A stretch of 64,000 bases of DNA from Shewanella sp. c952 (GCF_019654975.1 NZ_BPEW01000005.1:62001-126000); one strand, 5' to 3'. Shown: positions 29,530-42,133, numbered from the stretch's first letter. Notes: generated by a model not told the origin, from the sequence alone. Program-made: numbers and translations.

Positions 29530-30327
29530 TTAGTTTACGTTAGTACTTTCAAAAATCTTGTCCGCAGACGCAGCCACAAAGCCTGTGTAAAGCTCTCCGT
29601 CGGCTTTAGGATAGCGGATGGCAAATTCATAAAAACAGCTAGGGATCTCAACCACAGCGTCTGAGAAGCTAACATTGATCTTGTCCGCCATTGTTGAAGA
29701 TTGTTCTAGCAATACTTCAGGGCTGCCCTTAACTTCGCCACCAACGGCATTGAGTACAAAGCCTGCCTCTTTAAGTGCATCATTAACTTCAAAAATAGTG
29801 TCGAAATTAGGTAGGTGATTAATTGAAACCGTAAAGTGGTTGGCTCGATAACCCAAAGCCGCGACCCAAGCAGCATACTCACTTTCAGCTAATAACGACT
29901 CATAGGTCTTGGCGTCTAAATCCCAGTGACGACCCGAGTAAAGGAAGTTATCTGCAGTTGTAGCTGCTGCATCAACCTGCTCAATCAAGCCTTTAATCGT
30001 TGTCTGAAGCTCATCGCTGAACTCTTCTACCAACAACTCAGAGATAAATACTTTTGGTTGAGTGCTGTCAGGATGCTCAAAATGCTTAGCGTTAAGCTTC
30101 TTAGCTTCAAATTTATAGTCACCGCAAGCAACATAGCCGATAGATTCAAAATGTGCAGCGAGTACATCAAGGTTAACCTTGCTGATATTAAACGTTCGCA
30201 GCGCAATATGATCATTGATGATCGTTTCGCCCTTTGAAAGTAACTGATGGACTTTAGCGGCTGATGGGGTCATCTCAATATAATCTTGCCAAAGTGCTTC
30301 AAATAACGCGTTTACATTAGTGTGCAT
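29530..30327 (-). CDS. DUF1338 protein, 2-oxoadipate dioxygenase-like
   Basis: A 265-residue member of the DUF1338 family, vicinal-oxygen-chelate-fold enzymes that include the YdcJ/HglS 2-oxoadipate dioxygenase/decarboxylase of lysine breakdown. Candidate metal ligands are the His in NDHIALRTFN (about 40), the His in NHFTVSINHLPN (about 170) and a Glu near the C terminus. This protein is much shorter than HglS, so substrate is uncertain. It lies downstream of astD but is separated by a terminator and has its own upstream palindrome, so it is probably an independent unit. Confidence 0.75.
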   Translation of the reverse strand: MHTNVNALFEALWQDYIEMTPSAAKVHQLLSKGETIINDHIALRTFNISKVNLDVLAAHFESIGYVACGDYKFEAKKLNAKHFEHPDSTQPKVFISELLVEEFSDELQTTIKGLIEQVDAAATTADNFLYSGRHWDLDAKTYESLLAESEYAAWVAALGYRANHFTVSINHLPNFDTIFEVNDALKEAGFVLNAVGGEVKGSPEVLLEQSSTMADKINVSFSDAVVEIPSCFYEFAIRYPKADGELYTGFVAASADKIFESTNVN

Positions 30328-30454
30328 CGTTAACTCCTTTACGCCAGCGTGCTTATTGTTTGTTTATGTCACGCGGCTGTACACATTTGAGGGATTTAGC
30401 AGCCCCACCTAGGTTGGTAGGTGAAGCCGCTAGTACTTGCTAGATTTGCATTGC

Positions 30455-30469
30455 ATCAACAGTGTTGAT
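30455..30469. promoter_or_regulatory. Perfect 7-1-7 palindrome upstream of DUF1338 gene
   Basis: ATCAACA-G-TGTTGAT is a perfect inverted repeat around one base, 128 bp before the leftward DUF1338 start codon; a further TGTTGAT lies at 30503-30509. The form is that of a dimeric repressor or activator site. The regulator is unknown. Confidence 0.45.
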
Positions 30470-30515
30470 ACTTGCTCAACCGCTTTAATGGTTCATAAAA
30501 GCTGTTGATATAAAC

Positions 30516-30542
30516 AAAAGGGAAGTGCCCCGAGCACTTCCC
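30516..30542 (-). terminator. astD terminator
   Basis: Read leftward, GGGAAGTGC and GCACTTCCC pair around a short loop and are followed by TTTTG, just 20 bp past the astD stop. Confidence 0.85.
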
Positions 30543-30561
30543 TTATGATTTAACCGTAAAA

Positions 30562-32025
<1,464 letters not shown>

Positions 32026-32031
32026 CTAATC

Positions 32032-33051
32032 CTACATTGCCAAGACACGGATCTGCTCACCCTCTGCAACCATAAGGCCTGCAGCGGTTTCAGCATCTAA
32101 GATCACGTTGTCGTTGTCGTCTGATACAGCTAACTCTGCAGCTGTAGCGCGGTAATTTTCAAGTTGAGTATTTGAAACGATATAGCTGGTTGCAGCCGCT
32201 GGTGTATCACCAATGGTCACTGTAAGCAGTCGGCTTTCGCGTACCGAGCGAATATCATTTAGGTTGCACTCTACAGTCGGCCCACCGTCGAAGATATCGA
32301 CGTAGCCACGGCATCTAAAGCCTTCAGCTTGCAACAAGTTCAGTGCTGGACGTGTATTAGCATGTACTTCGCCAATCACTTTCTGCGCTTCTTCTGGCAG
32401 CAAACAAACATAAACTGCATTCTTTGGCATCATCTCTGCCATAAATGCTTTTTGCCCTAAGCCGGAAAGGTAATCAGCTTCAATAAAATCGATACCTAAG
32501 AAGTGCTTCTGCAACCAACCATAAAAAGGCGAGTTGCCCTCGTCGTCGCTTTCACCACGCATTTCAGCAATCACAGTTTCGCCAAAACGCTGTGCATGTT
32601 GCGCTAAAAATAGGAAGCGGCTGCGTGATAACATGCGGCCATTGTTGTTCTTACGGTAACTTCCTCGTAGGAACAAGGTACACAGCTCTGCCGCGCCAGT
32701 GTAATCATGGCATAAAGTCAAAGTCTCAACTTCATTGCGCACATCAATCTGCTCTGAGTGGTAAACTTCGGTGCCAAGGCGGTAATGGTAGAAAGCATCT
32801 TCCATACCTACTGCTGCTTCAATACCACAAGTACCGACAACTTCGCCGGTAGTCGTATCTTCAAGCACCATTAGATAGCCTTCATCAAAAGGCTTATCAA
32901 CCTGTTTTGTAAACGATGCTTCAACTCGCGCAATCTTGCGGCGAAGCAGATCCTCGTTTACTGGTAAAGATGTGAATCCATGGCCTGACTCTTCTGCTAT
33001 TTGATATAGCGCATCAAAGTCAGTGGATCTAATTGGACGTATAACTAACAT
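32032..33051 (-). CDS. astA: Arginine N-succinyltransferase
   Basis: First step of the AST pathway: transfers succinyl from succinyl-CoA to arginine. 339 residues, family length, with a GNAT-type N-terminal half. Recognised by MLVIRPIRSTDFDALYQIA, the SPFYGWLQKHFLGIDF region and FDGGPTVECNLNDIR. The gene order argD-astA-astD is read leftward. A strong terminator after argD separates it from astA, so astAD either has its own promoter in the 130-bp gap or relies on read-through. Confidence 0.95.
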   Translation of the reverse strand: MLVIRPIRSTDFDALYQIAEESGHGFTSLPVNEDLLRRKIARVEASFTKQVDKPFDEGYLMVLEDTTTGEVVGTCGIEAAVGMEDAFYHYRLGTEVYHSEQIDVRNEVETLTLCHDYTGAAELCTLFLRGSYRKNNNGRMLSRSRFLFLAQHAQRFGETVIAEMRGESDDEGNSPFYGWLQKHFLGIDFIEADYLSGLGQKAFMAEMMPKNAVYVCLLPEEAQKVIGEVHANTRPALNLLQAEGFRCRGYVDIFDGGPTVECNLNDIRSVRESRLLTVTIGDTPAAATSYIVSNTQLENYRATAAELAVSDDNDNVILDAETAAGLMVAEGEQIRVLAM

Positions 33052-33140
33052 CTAGGAGTCTCCTCACTATCACTTGCTATATAACTCTGCAGCACTTTAA
33101 AAGCCGCTATTACGAGCTAGCAAACAAGTATCCTAAAGAC

Positions 33141-33172
33141 AAAAAAGAAGCGCTAGAATGATCTAGCGCTTC
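33141..33172 (-). terminator. Terminator between argD/astC and astA
   Basis: A perfect 11-bp stem, GAAGCGCTAGA (33147-33157) with TCTAGCGCTTC (33162-33172), and a four-base loop. On the leftward strand six T follow. It begins 10 bp past the argD stop. Confidence 0.9.
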
Positions 33173-33181
33173 GTTTGCCAA

Positions 33182-34921
<1,740 letters not shown>

Positions 34922-36118
34922 CTAAAAGAGCGCTAACTTACGATAATCCTGCCCGTTCAGGCGGATCAACTCTTGCTCCGAGAGTTCATAATAATCATAC
35001 ATTGTGCGTCGTTCTGCAGCGCTAATATTGCCAGCCTCATTTAGCAGATAGACACGGGCAAAACAGTTAGCTCTTTCCAACAGCTTTGCATCCTCGTCTA
35101 AATCTGCGTATCTCATGCAAGTATCAATCGCTTTGAATGTTGTGGTTAGGCGACTTTGTTCAAAATCAAGCAACTCAAGTAGCTGCCAGTTGAGCGAGTC
35201 ACTATGACTCAACGCCTGCTGATATACATCGGTGGCGGGAAACTCTGTTGTCATAACGGCGTCATAAAGCTCTTTATCGCGACTAGCACTCGCCTCTCTT
35301 AGCCAAGTGCCCCAAGTGGTATCAAACATTTTGGCACAGTTACTAATAACACAAGTGTTTCCTAACTGACTCATCAAGCTACAGCTGTAAAAGAAAGCCC
35401 GATCTTTGCCGTGCAACTCAACCAACGTCTGAGCCGCTATCGCACTGATAATACTGTAACGCCATAACTTACGAGTGACCCACAATAATTGAGGTTGGCC
35501 GCTAGGCATTAGATGGCGCAGACAAAAATAGGGGATTAGCGCTTGTAGGTTCTCAATACCGATATAGTTAAGCGCCAATTTAATCTCCGTCACTTGTACG
35601 TCAGAAGACTTTGGGCGACGGTGCCTGAAGGTTGGACTGTTGATCATATTAAGCAGATCACGTTGTAGCCAAGGTAGACCAATCACTAATGGACGGATCT
35701 TTGCTAAATCGATCTGCATTGAATACAACATTTCCAGCAATAGAATTTGCTTTTCATCAAGCCGAGAGTGCTCAAGTACCAACTCTACTGACGAAAGTTG
35801 ATGCTCAATGGTTCGATTAACACTATTGATAAGTTGTGACGACACCGCCTCATATAAAGCCTGTGCTTGATTCTGTTTATCGAGTCGCGCTCGAATAGCT
35901 TCCCTTTCGATTTCGAGTTTATTTGCATCATCTTCAAGCTCAGTATAGATCTCATCAGCAATAGCAACAGGTTTGCCCTTGCCAACAATCAACTGTTGCT
36001 GCAGTCGATGCTCTAACTCAATAATTTTACCAGGCTTTACTCCACCCGCTATCGAAATTGCCACAGATAAACCTATTGTTAACGATCTATGTTTTTGGAG
36101 GTAATAAATACATAGCAA
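34922..36118 (-). CDS. HDOD-domain protein
   Basis: A 398-residue cytoplasmic protein with an HDOD domain, a degenerate HD-like output domain of signalling proteins without the metal residues (visible core about 130-330: LPWLQRDLLNMINSPTF, IEIKLALNYIGIENLQAL-like segments, SLMSQLGNTCVI). A charged helical region (about 30-110) precedes it. No second enzymatic domain is seen. The start is uncertain: ATG 36118 has a weak ribosome site, and a GTG about 18 codons in is possible. Signal and target are unknown. Confidence 0.8.
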   Translation of the reverse strand: MLCIYYLQKHRSLTIGLSVAISIAGGVKPGKIIELEHRLQQQLIVGKGKPVAIADEIYTELEDDANKLEIEREAIRARLDKQNQAQALYEAVSSQLINSVNRTIEHQLSSVELVLEHSRLDEKQILLLEMLYSMQIDLAKIRPLVIGLPWLQRDLLNMINSPTFRHRRPKSSDVQVTEIKLALNYIGIENLQALIPYFCLRHLMPSGQPQLLWVTRKLWRYSIISAIAAQTLVELHGKDRAFFYSCSLMSQLGNTCVISNCAKMFDTTWGTWLREASASRDKELYDAVMTTEFPATDVYQQALSHSDSLNWQLLELLDFEQSRLTTTFKAIDTCMRYADLDEDAKLLERANCFARVYLLNEAGNISAAERRTMYDYYELSEQELIRLNGQDYRKLALF

Positions 36119-36144
36119 GTATCATCACCACGATGAGCACCTAT

Positions 36145-36171
36145 AAAAAATCCAGAGAGTCTCTGGATTCT
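36145..36171 (-). terminator. dbpA terminator
   Basis: Read leftward, AATCCAGAG and CTCTGGATT pair around three bases and are followed by a T-run. It lies 31 bp past the dbpA stop. Confidence 0.85.
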
Positions 36172-36201
36172 TATCGGCTCAATAACAAACTAATTTAATT
36201 G

Positions 36202-37611
36202 TTAGCGCATTTCCCAGGCGCGATATGAACGCCCTTTCAATTTACCATTAACTATTTTGTGCAGTGCACGCTTGGCAACTTTACGATTAACAGCAACATA
36301 TGCGCGGTAGTCAGTGATTTTGATTTTCCCCACTTCACTGCCTTCGATACCGTCTTCACCCGTCAGCGCACCTAAAATATCGCCAGGACGCAGCTTCTGC
36401 TTTTTGCCACCATCAATTTGCAAAGTAATCATGCTTGGTTGTGTAGGGAAAGTATCGAGTAGATTCTCTGATGGCAGCCCTTCGCTGACGATATCTCGTT
36501 CAAGATAATCTTCAAGCAGCGCCACTTTGTAGCCATCTTCATCGCTATAAAACGTATGTGCAGCCCCTTTACTGCCCGCACGACCGGTACGGCCAATACG
36601 GTGAATATGAACTTCAGTATCAAAGGCAATATGGTAGTTAATAACCGCATCTAGCGCATCAATATCGAGCCCTCGCGCTGCAACATCCGTTGCCACCATT
36701 ATCGACACACTCTTATTGGCGAACTGCAGTAAGGTTTGATCTCTGTCTCTTTGCTCAAGATCGCCATGCAACGCCACAACACTAAACCCATCATTCTTTA
36801 GCTGCGCCGCCACATCTTTGGTTTCGCGTTTAGTGTTACAAAAAACCACTGCGCTTTCAGGGCGGTGCTGCAATAGCAATAATTTCAATGCACGCATGCG
36901 GTCATTATTATTGCCCACTTCATAGAAGTGTTGTTCAATAGTGCTTGTTTCATGCGTCGAAGCGACCTTAACCAACACTGGCTTGAACATTATCGAATCT
37001 GCAATAGATTTAATCTGTTCAGGGAATGTCGCGCTGAAAAGTAACGTCTGACGTTCAACCGGAACCTGTTCAACAATGGCTTCAAGTTCAACCTGAAAAC
37101 CCATGTCTAGCATACGGTCAGCTTCATCTAACACTAATGTGTGCACATCATCTAGATGTAAACGGCCACGATCTAAGTGGTCGATAATACGTCCAGGGGT
37201 ACCAACAATAATGTGTGCGCCATGCTCAAGCGATCCGATTTGTGGCCCCATTGGCACTCCACCGCAAAGGGTAAGCACTTTAATATTATGGATACCACGG
37301 GCTAATGTACGGATCTCTTTAGCCACTTGATCAGCAAGCTCTCGAGTGGGACACATCACCAAAGACTGAATACGAAAACGCTTAACATCTAGCTTGTGCA
37401 GTAGACCTAAACCGAAGGCGGCAGTTTTACCCGAACCCGTTTTGGCTTGGCCAATGACATCTTCCCCATTAAGGATTGCCGGTAAGCTCTGTGCCTGAAT
37501 TGGCGTCATCGACTCAAAACCCATGGTGGTTAAGTTGTCGAGTAACTCAGTTTTGAGCTTTAGGGTTGAAAACGGCACTTGGCCATCGGTATCGAGGACT
37601 GATTGAGTCAA
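36202..37611 (-). CDS. dbpA: ATP-dependent RNA helicase DbpA
   Basis: A DEAD-box helicase stimulated by hairpin 92 of 23S rRNA and involved in 50S assembly; 469 residues. Motifs: Q motif MTPIQAQSLPAIL, AKTGSGKT, PTRELADQ, TPGRIIDHLDRG, VLDEADRML, SAT, and HRIGRTGRAG. The C-terminal DbpA RNA-binding domain (about 395-469) ends in KGRSYRAWEMR, as in E. coli. Single-gene unit with a 307-bp upstream gap. Confidence 0.96.
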   Translation of the reverse strand: MTQSVLDTDGQVPFSTLKLKTELLDNLTTMGFESMTPIQAQSLPAILNGEDVIGQAKTGSGKTAAFGLGLLHKLDVKRFRIQSLVMCPTRELADQVAKEIRTLARGIHNIKVLTLCGGVPMGPQIGSLEHGAHIIVGTPGRIIDHLDRGRLHLDDVHTLVLDEADRMLDMGFQVELEAIVEQVPVERQTLLFSATFPEQIKSIADSIMFKPVLVKVASTHETSTIEQHFYEVGNNNDRMRALKLLLLQHRPESAVVFCNTKRETKDVAAQLKNDGFSVVALHGDLEQRDRDQTLLQFANKSVSIMVATDVAARGLDIDALDAVINYHIAFDTEVHIHRIGRTGRAGSKGAAHTFYSDEDGYKVALLEDYLERDIVSEGLPSENLLDTFPTQPSMITLQIDGGKKQKLRPGDILGALTGEDGIEGSEVGKIKITDYRAYVAVNRKVAKRALHKIVNGKLKGRSYRAWEMR

Positions 37612-37918
37612 AGTTTCTTTCCTAAGTATTCACCGCGAGAATGAAGCTCATTGCTGGCTAATAACAACTAACCAGCTCAATACAAACGGCGGTTTTGCCG
37701 ATTCTCTGCAGCGATAAAATATAGTGACAAGGGCCTTTTATACACAAGGCCTAAATTGTCGATGATGAATGCTAACTATTATAGCGCGCTATTGTAGCAG
37801 TTATTACAATAGATGCAGCATACCCTGGTGTTTTCAGCAATAAAGATTAAAGCCTGCGCTTTACCTTTAACGCTTCGCCGCTTATGTTAAAAATAACTTC
37901 TTCAATTAACTCATTATC
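37612..37918. other. Divergent gap dbpA / DsbA-like gene
   Basis: 307 bp without a coding frame. It must hold the promoters of dbpA (leftward) and the DsbA-like gene (rightward). I see an A/T-rich stretch at 37765-37815 but no distinct operator or RNA gene. Confidence 0.4.
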
Positions 37919-39229
37919 ATGCCCATTAAAACAGCTGTTATGCCTTATCTTGCACAGTGCTTATCCAGCAATGGGTTGCTTAACAGTAAACGCTATCTTA
38001 TTGAGCTTAAACGCAAGCTGCTACGCCAGCCTCACAATCTAAAAGTGTTTATTAAGATTGATGACCCCTACAGCTATATTTTACTGCAAGTGTTGCCGAA
38101 GTTTATCGCTCGCTACAACGCATCTATGCCACTGAGCTTGTCCTTTCACCCAATTGCTTCACATACTCAAAACGCCTTCCCAGAACCACTACTCTGGCAA
38201 AAAAATGCCTTCAACGACTGTCAGTATTTGGCCGAGCTATATGATTTGAATTTTCCCAACACAGATTTAAGCTGCGACGCACAAAAAATTACGGCAACTA
38301 AAGCACTGATAGCTTGCGGCACCTCAACCACTGATGTTCAGCAATTAGTCACGATTTTTGAGCAGTTTTGGCAGGGAAAACTCGCCAGCAACAACGCTAA
38401 CTTGAGTCTCGTAGAGGATGAAGCTGTAGCTCGCAATAGTGCATTACTGAAAGCCCTTGGTCATTATCAGGCTGGCACCATTTATTATGGCAACGAATGG
38501 TATTGGGGCGTTGATAGGCTCGCCTATTTAGAGCAGCGTTTGATTGCATTAAGTCCTCAGAATCTAACTCCGCGATTGACTAAAACCAGACTCAAACTTG
38601 ATCTATTGCCGCCACCAAGCAAAACCAATCGTTTCAAGCGGCCCAGCTTAACGCTGTATTTCTCAATTCGCAGCCCATACTCCCATTTAGGGTTAGAGCA
38701 AGCTGTGAAGTTTACCAAAAAATATCAAATGCCACTGATTATCAAACCGGTACTGCCGATGGTGATGCGCGGTTTAGCCGTTCCAACAGCCAAAAAAATG
38801 TATATCTTTCACGACACCACTCGCGAAGCACGTCGATTAAACATAGATTATGGCAAAGTAGCCGACCCTCTCGGTAAAGGCGTGGAGAGATGTTACGCAC
38901 TGTTTGAATATGCAGAGCAACAAGGAAAAGCAACCGAGTACCTATTAAATTACTCGCGAGCGGTCAATAGCCTAGGGATACACAGCGATACCGATGCGGG
39001 TCTTAAGCGTATTGTTGAGCATAGTGGCTTAGATTGGCTGCATGCCCAAAGCCTGATAGAACAGCCAAACTGGCGTCAATGGGCACAACAGAATCTCGAC
39101 GAGATGCTAGCGCTCGGTCAATGGGGAGTACCGAGCTTTCATTATCAAGATAACCATCAACAAATTAGTGTCTGGGGGCAAGATAGGCTAGCAAGAATTG
39201 AGCAGTTCATTCGCCGTCAAAGCGAATAA
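37919..39229 (+). CDS. Two-domain DsbA/HCCA-isomerase-like protein
   Basis: A 436-residue cytoplasmic protein made of two copies of the DsbA-like thioredoxin fold of the 2-hydroxychromene-2-carboxylate isomerase family. Copy one starts at VFIKIDDPYSYILLQVLP (about 42), copy two at LTLYFSIRSPYSHLGLEQA (about 244). The shared D/R-x-PYS motif carries the glutathione-binding Ser of that family. There is no CXXC, so it is not a disulfide oxidase. Substrate unknown. The second copy ends in GQWGVPSFHYQ, the typical closing motif, and W-G-x-D-R-L. Confidence 0.75.
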   Translation: MPIKTAVMPYLAQCLSSNGLLNSKRYLIELKRKLLRQPHNLKVFIKIDDPYSYILLQVLPKFIARYNASMPLSLSFHPIASHTQNAFPEPLLWQKNAFNDCQYLAELYDLNFPNTDLSCDAQKITATKALIACGTSTTDVQQLVTIFEQFWQGKLASNNANLSLVEDEAVARNSALLKALGHYQAGTIYYGNEWYWGVDRLAYLEQRLIALSPQNLTPRLTKTRLKLDLLPPPSKTNRFKRPSLTLYFSIRSPYSHLGLEQAVKFTKKYQMPLIIKPVLPMVMRGLAVPTAKKMYIFHDTTREARRLNIDYGKVADPLGKGVERCYALFEYAEQQGKATEYLLNYSRAVNSLGIHSDTDAGLKRIVEHSGLDWLHAQSLIEQPNWRQWAQQNLDEMLALGQWGVPSFHYQDNHQQISVWGQDRLARIEQFIRRQSE

Positions 39230-39302
39230 AGGAATTGCGCCTAAGCGTTTTTCAGCAGCCCTTGCATGAGCTTACTATTTGCGACTAACAACCGATGTTG
39301 GT

Positions 39303-39512
39303 CTACTCAGGATTAAAGACACCAATGACTGCACCAGTCGCTTTTTTAGCAACTTTTTCATCAGTTTGTTGTTCTCGATAATCACACTCAACACACTCGA
39401 CCGTTTCAATGCCATTATCTTTAAACAGCACGATAGATTCCTGTGCTTTACACTTTGGGCATTTAGCACCAGCAACAAATCGTTTCTTCACTTTCTTGGT
39501 CTTGGTCGTCAT
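39303..39512 (-). CDS. yheV: YheV-family zinc-ribbon protein
   Basis: A 69-residue protein with two CXXC pairs, CPKC and CVEC, about 20 residues apart, as a zinc ribbon, and a basic N terminus (TKTKKVKKRF). It matches the YheV family of unknown function. The start is ATG 39512 rather than the TTG directly before it, with AGGG nine bases upstream. It diverges from yheS, a neighbourhood seen in E. coli. Confidence 0.88.
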   Translation of the reverse strand: MTTKTKKVKKRFVAGAKCPKCKAQESIVLFKDNGIETVECVECDYREQQTDEKVAKKATGAVIGVFNPE

Positions 39513-39673
39513 CAATTAGATCCCTAAGGGTAAATTCGCGGCTATTTTGCCACAAAAGAACAAATAAGCCGATACATAGCCAGAGTTTTGCCTGTTGGTC
39601 ATAGCAGTCAGACTAGATTCTAGGCTATTATCCCCTGCATTAATTGCGTTAACTCAGACTCAAGTCGGCATAA

Positions 39674-41584
39674 ATGATCACCATCTCTCAAGCTCAACTC
39701 GTTCGAGGGTCTAAAACCCTACTCGACGAAACCTCGTTAACCGTTTATCCGGGCCACAAAGTGGGCTTAGTGGGTGCCAACGGTACCGGTAAGTCATCCT
39801 TGCTTGCACTTATCTTAGGTAAGATCTCATTAGATAAAGGTGACTTCTCCATGCCGTCAGGCTGGCAGACCGCAACGGTTGCTCAAGAAACACCTGCACT
39901 TGAAGTGGCAGCGATTGAATATGTGATTGATGGAGACACTGAATACCGTGCACTAGAAGCAGAGCTACATAAAGCCCAAGAGGCTGATGATGGCCATAAA
40001 ATCGCTTTGTTACACGGTAAAATTGACGCCATTGGCGGCTACGCAATCCATAGCCGTGCAGCGAGTCTATTAGCTGGTCTTGGCTTTAGTGAAGCTGAAC
40101 AATCAAATCCGGTGAAGAGCTTTTCTGGTGGCTGGCGCATGCGCTTAAACTTAGCTCAAGCATTATTATGCCGCTCTGATCTATTGTTACTCGATGAACC
40201 CACCAACCACTTGGATTTAGACACCATGTACTGGTTAGAGGGCTGGATTAAGGCGTATCAAGGCACATTGATTCTGATCAGTCATGACCGTGACTTTATC
40301 GATGGTATTGTTGACGAAATTGTCCACGTAGAGAACCACAAACTAAATTACTACAAAGGCAACTACACTGCCTTTGAGCACGTCCGTGCAGAGCGCATGG
40401 CACAGCAACAAGTTGCCTTTGAGCGTCAACAAAAAGAACGGGCACACATGCAGTCATTCGTTGACCGCTTCCGTTATAAAGCCAGTAAAGCTAAACAAGC
40501 TCAGAGCCGCTTAAAAGCACTTGAACGCATGACAGAGCTCTTGCCATCGCAAGCTGACAGCCCATTTCATATGGCCTTTAGAGAACCTGAGGCACTGCCT
40601 AACCCGTTAGTCACCATGGAGCAAGTTTCTATCGGCTATGGTGAGGCTGAAATCCTAAAGAAGGTTCACCTGAACTTAGTGCCTGGCGCGCGCATCGGTT
40701 TGCTGGGTAGAAATGGTGCGGGTAAATCAACCTTAGTAAAGTTGCTGTCTGGCGAACTATCGCCAATGAAAGGTAAGTACGAAACCAATCCAGGTCTCAA
40801 TATCGGCTACTTTGCCCAGCATCAATTAGAACTTCTGAGCTTAGATGATACGCCGCTGCAACACCTCGCTCGCCTTGCACCCAACGCTAAAGAGCAAGAG
40901 TTACGTAACTTTTTAGGCTGTTATGGCTTTAACGGTGATATGGCCGTTGCACCAGTACGCCCATTCTCTGGTGGTGAAAAAGCCCGCCTAGTGTTGGCAC
41001 TACTGGTTTGGCAACGCCCAAACCTATTACTGCTCGATGAACCCACTAACCACTTAGATTTAGAGATGCGCCACGCGCTGACGATGGCACTACAGTCATT
41101 TGAAGGCGCGATGATTATCGTCTCGCACGATAGGCATTTACTGCGACTCAGTTGTAGCGATTACTACTTAGTCGATCAAGGTGAAGTGAAGAGCTTTGAA
41201 GGCGACCTAGACGATTATCATCAATGGTTACTGGATGCAGCAAAGACCGCCAATAAAGACGATGCCGCAATAACAGCTAAACCTGTTCAAGACAAGAAAC
41301 AGCAAAAGCGTTTGGAAGCCGAGCTTAGGCAAAAGCTATCGCCAATGAAAAAAATCCAAACCAAGCTAGAAAAAGAGCAGCAAAAAGCCAGTGACCGTTT
41401 GAGTGAGTTAGAAGAGATGTTAGCGGACACCAGCCTCTATGATGCAGATAATAAACCCAAGCTTACCCAGGTACTAAATGAACGCACTAAGCTCACTCAA
41501 GGTCTAGAAGAAAGCGAGATGGAATGGTTGGAAGTTCAAGAACAGATAGAAGAAATTGAACAAAGTGTGCGAGCTTCTGTCTGA
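39674..41584 (+). CDS. yheS: ABC-F ATPase YheS
   Basis: A 636-residue ribosome-associated ABC-F protein. The first ATPase domain has GANGTGKSS, FSGGWRMRL and LLLDEPTNHLDLD, followed by a linker (about 245-310) and a second domain with GRNGAGKST, FSGGEKARL and LLLDEPTNHLDLE. A C-terminal coiled coil rich in K, E and Q (about 530-630) follows. There are no membrane segments, as expected for translation factors rather than transporters. Terminator follows. Confidence 0.94.
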   Translation: MITISQAQLVRGSKTLLDETSLTVYPGHKVGLVGANGTGKSSLLALILGKISLDKGDFSMPSGWQTATVAQETPALEVAAIEYVIDGDTEYRALEAELHKAQEADDGHKIALLHGKIDAIGGYAIHSRAASLLAGLGFSEAEQSNPVKSFSGGWRMRLNLAQALLCRSDLLLLDEPTNHLDLDTMYWLEGWIKAYQGTLILISHDRDFIDGIVDEIVHVENHKLNYYKGNYTAFEHVRAERMAQQQVAFERQQKERAHMQSFVDRFRYKASKAKQAQSRLKALERMTELLPSQADSPFHMAFREPEALPNPLVTMEQVSIGYGEAEILKKVHLNLVPGARIGLLGRNGAGKSTLVKLLSGELSPMKGKYETNPGLNIGYFAQHQLELLSLDDTPLQHLARLAPNAKEQELRNFLGCYGFNGDMAVAPVRPFSGGEKARLVLALLVWQRPNLLLLDEPTNHLDLEMRHALTMALQSFEGAMIIVSHDRHLLRLSCSDYYLVDQGEVKSFEGDLDDYHQWLLDAAKTANKDDAAITAKPVQDKKQQKRLEAELRQKLSPMKKIQTKLEKEQQKASDRLSELEEMLADTSLYDADNKPKLTQVLNERTKLTQGLEESEMEWLEVQEQIEEIEQSVRASV

Positions 41585-41603
41585 GTAGGTAATGGAATAA
41601 TTT

Positions 41604-41625
41604 AAAGGGGCATTAGCCCCTTTTT
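41604..41625 (+). terminator. yheS terminator
   Basis: AAAGGGGC / GCCCCTTT around ATTA, then five T, 19 bp after the yheS stop and just before the next gene's start. Confidence 0.85.
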
Positions 41626-41634
41626 CAATGGACA

Positions 41635-42078
41635 ATGAAGATGACATTTCTCAACAAGCTTGATGGGCTACTTTGGCAAAATTGTGATGATATCTATCTA
41701 AAGCATCAACAAATATGCCTAGAGCTACAAGATAAGCACCAAGTAAACGTGAATCTATTGCTGCTGGCGATCTGGCTCGATCAACAAAGCCATTTACTTT
41801 CGTTGCAACAGTGGCAAACGCTGCAACAAGATACTTTAAAATGGGAATCACGTGTATTGCTTCCCTATCGAAAGCTGCGCCGTTTAAGTAAATCTTGTTT
41901 AGCTGCAGATGAGTATCAACAGATGCTGGATGTGGAACTGATGCTAGAGCGTAAATCACAAAAGCTTATTTTACACAGCCTCAATCAATTGGCGTGGCTT
42001 GGAGAAAGTCATAATTTGGCAAGCTACCTTTCGCTATTTAATTTAAGCGATAAAGACTACGCTGTTTTAGCTAGCTAA
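41635..42078 (+). CDS. TIGR02444 family protein
   Basis: A 147-residue cytoplasmic, leucine- and glutamine-rich helical protein. The N-terminal WQNCDDIYLKHQQICLELQD and VNVNLLLLAIWLDQQ segments are those of the TIGR02444 family, commonly next to yheS in Pseudomonas, Vibrio and Shewanella; function unknown. The start is ATG 41635 (a second ATG two codons later is possible). The upstream terminator may be leaky, or the gene has its own promoter. Confidence 0.85.
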   Translation: MKMTFLNKLDGLLWQNCDDIYLKHQQICLELQDKHQVNVNLLLLAIWLDQQSHLLSLQQWQTLQQDTLKWESRVLLPYRKLRRLSKSCLAADEYQQMLDVELMLERKSQKLILHSLNQLAWLGESHNLASYLSLFNLSDKDYAVLAS

Positions 42079-42104
42079 GCATTTTAGACATTTAGCATTA
42101 AATA

Positions 42105-42133
42105 CAAAAATGCCAGTCCTAGAGACTGGCATT
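42105..42133 (-). terminator. Terminator of the outer-membrane barrel gene
   Basis: AATGCCAGTC / GACTGGCATT with a five-base loop; leftward it is followed by five T. It could also serve the rightward TIGR02444 gene. Confidence 0.85.
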
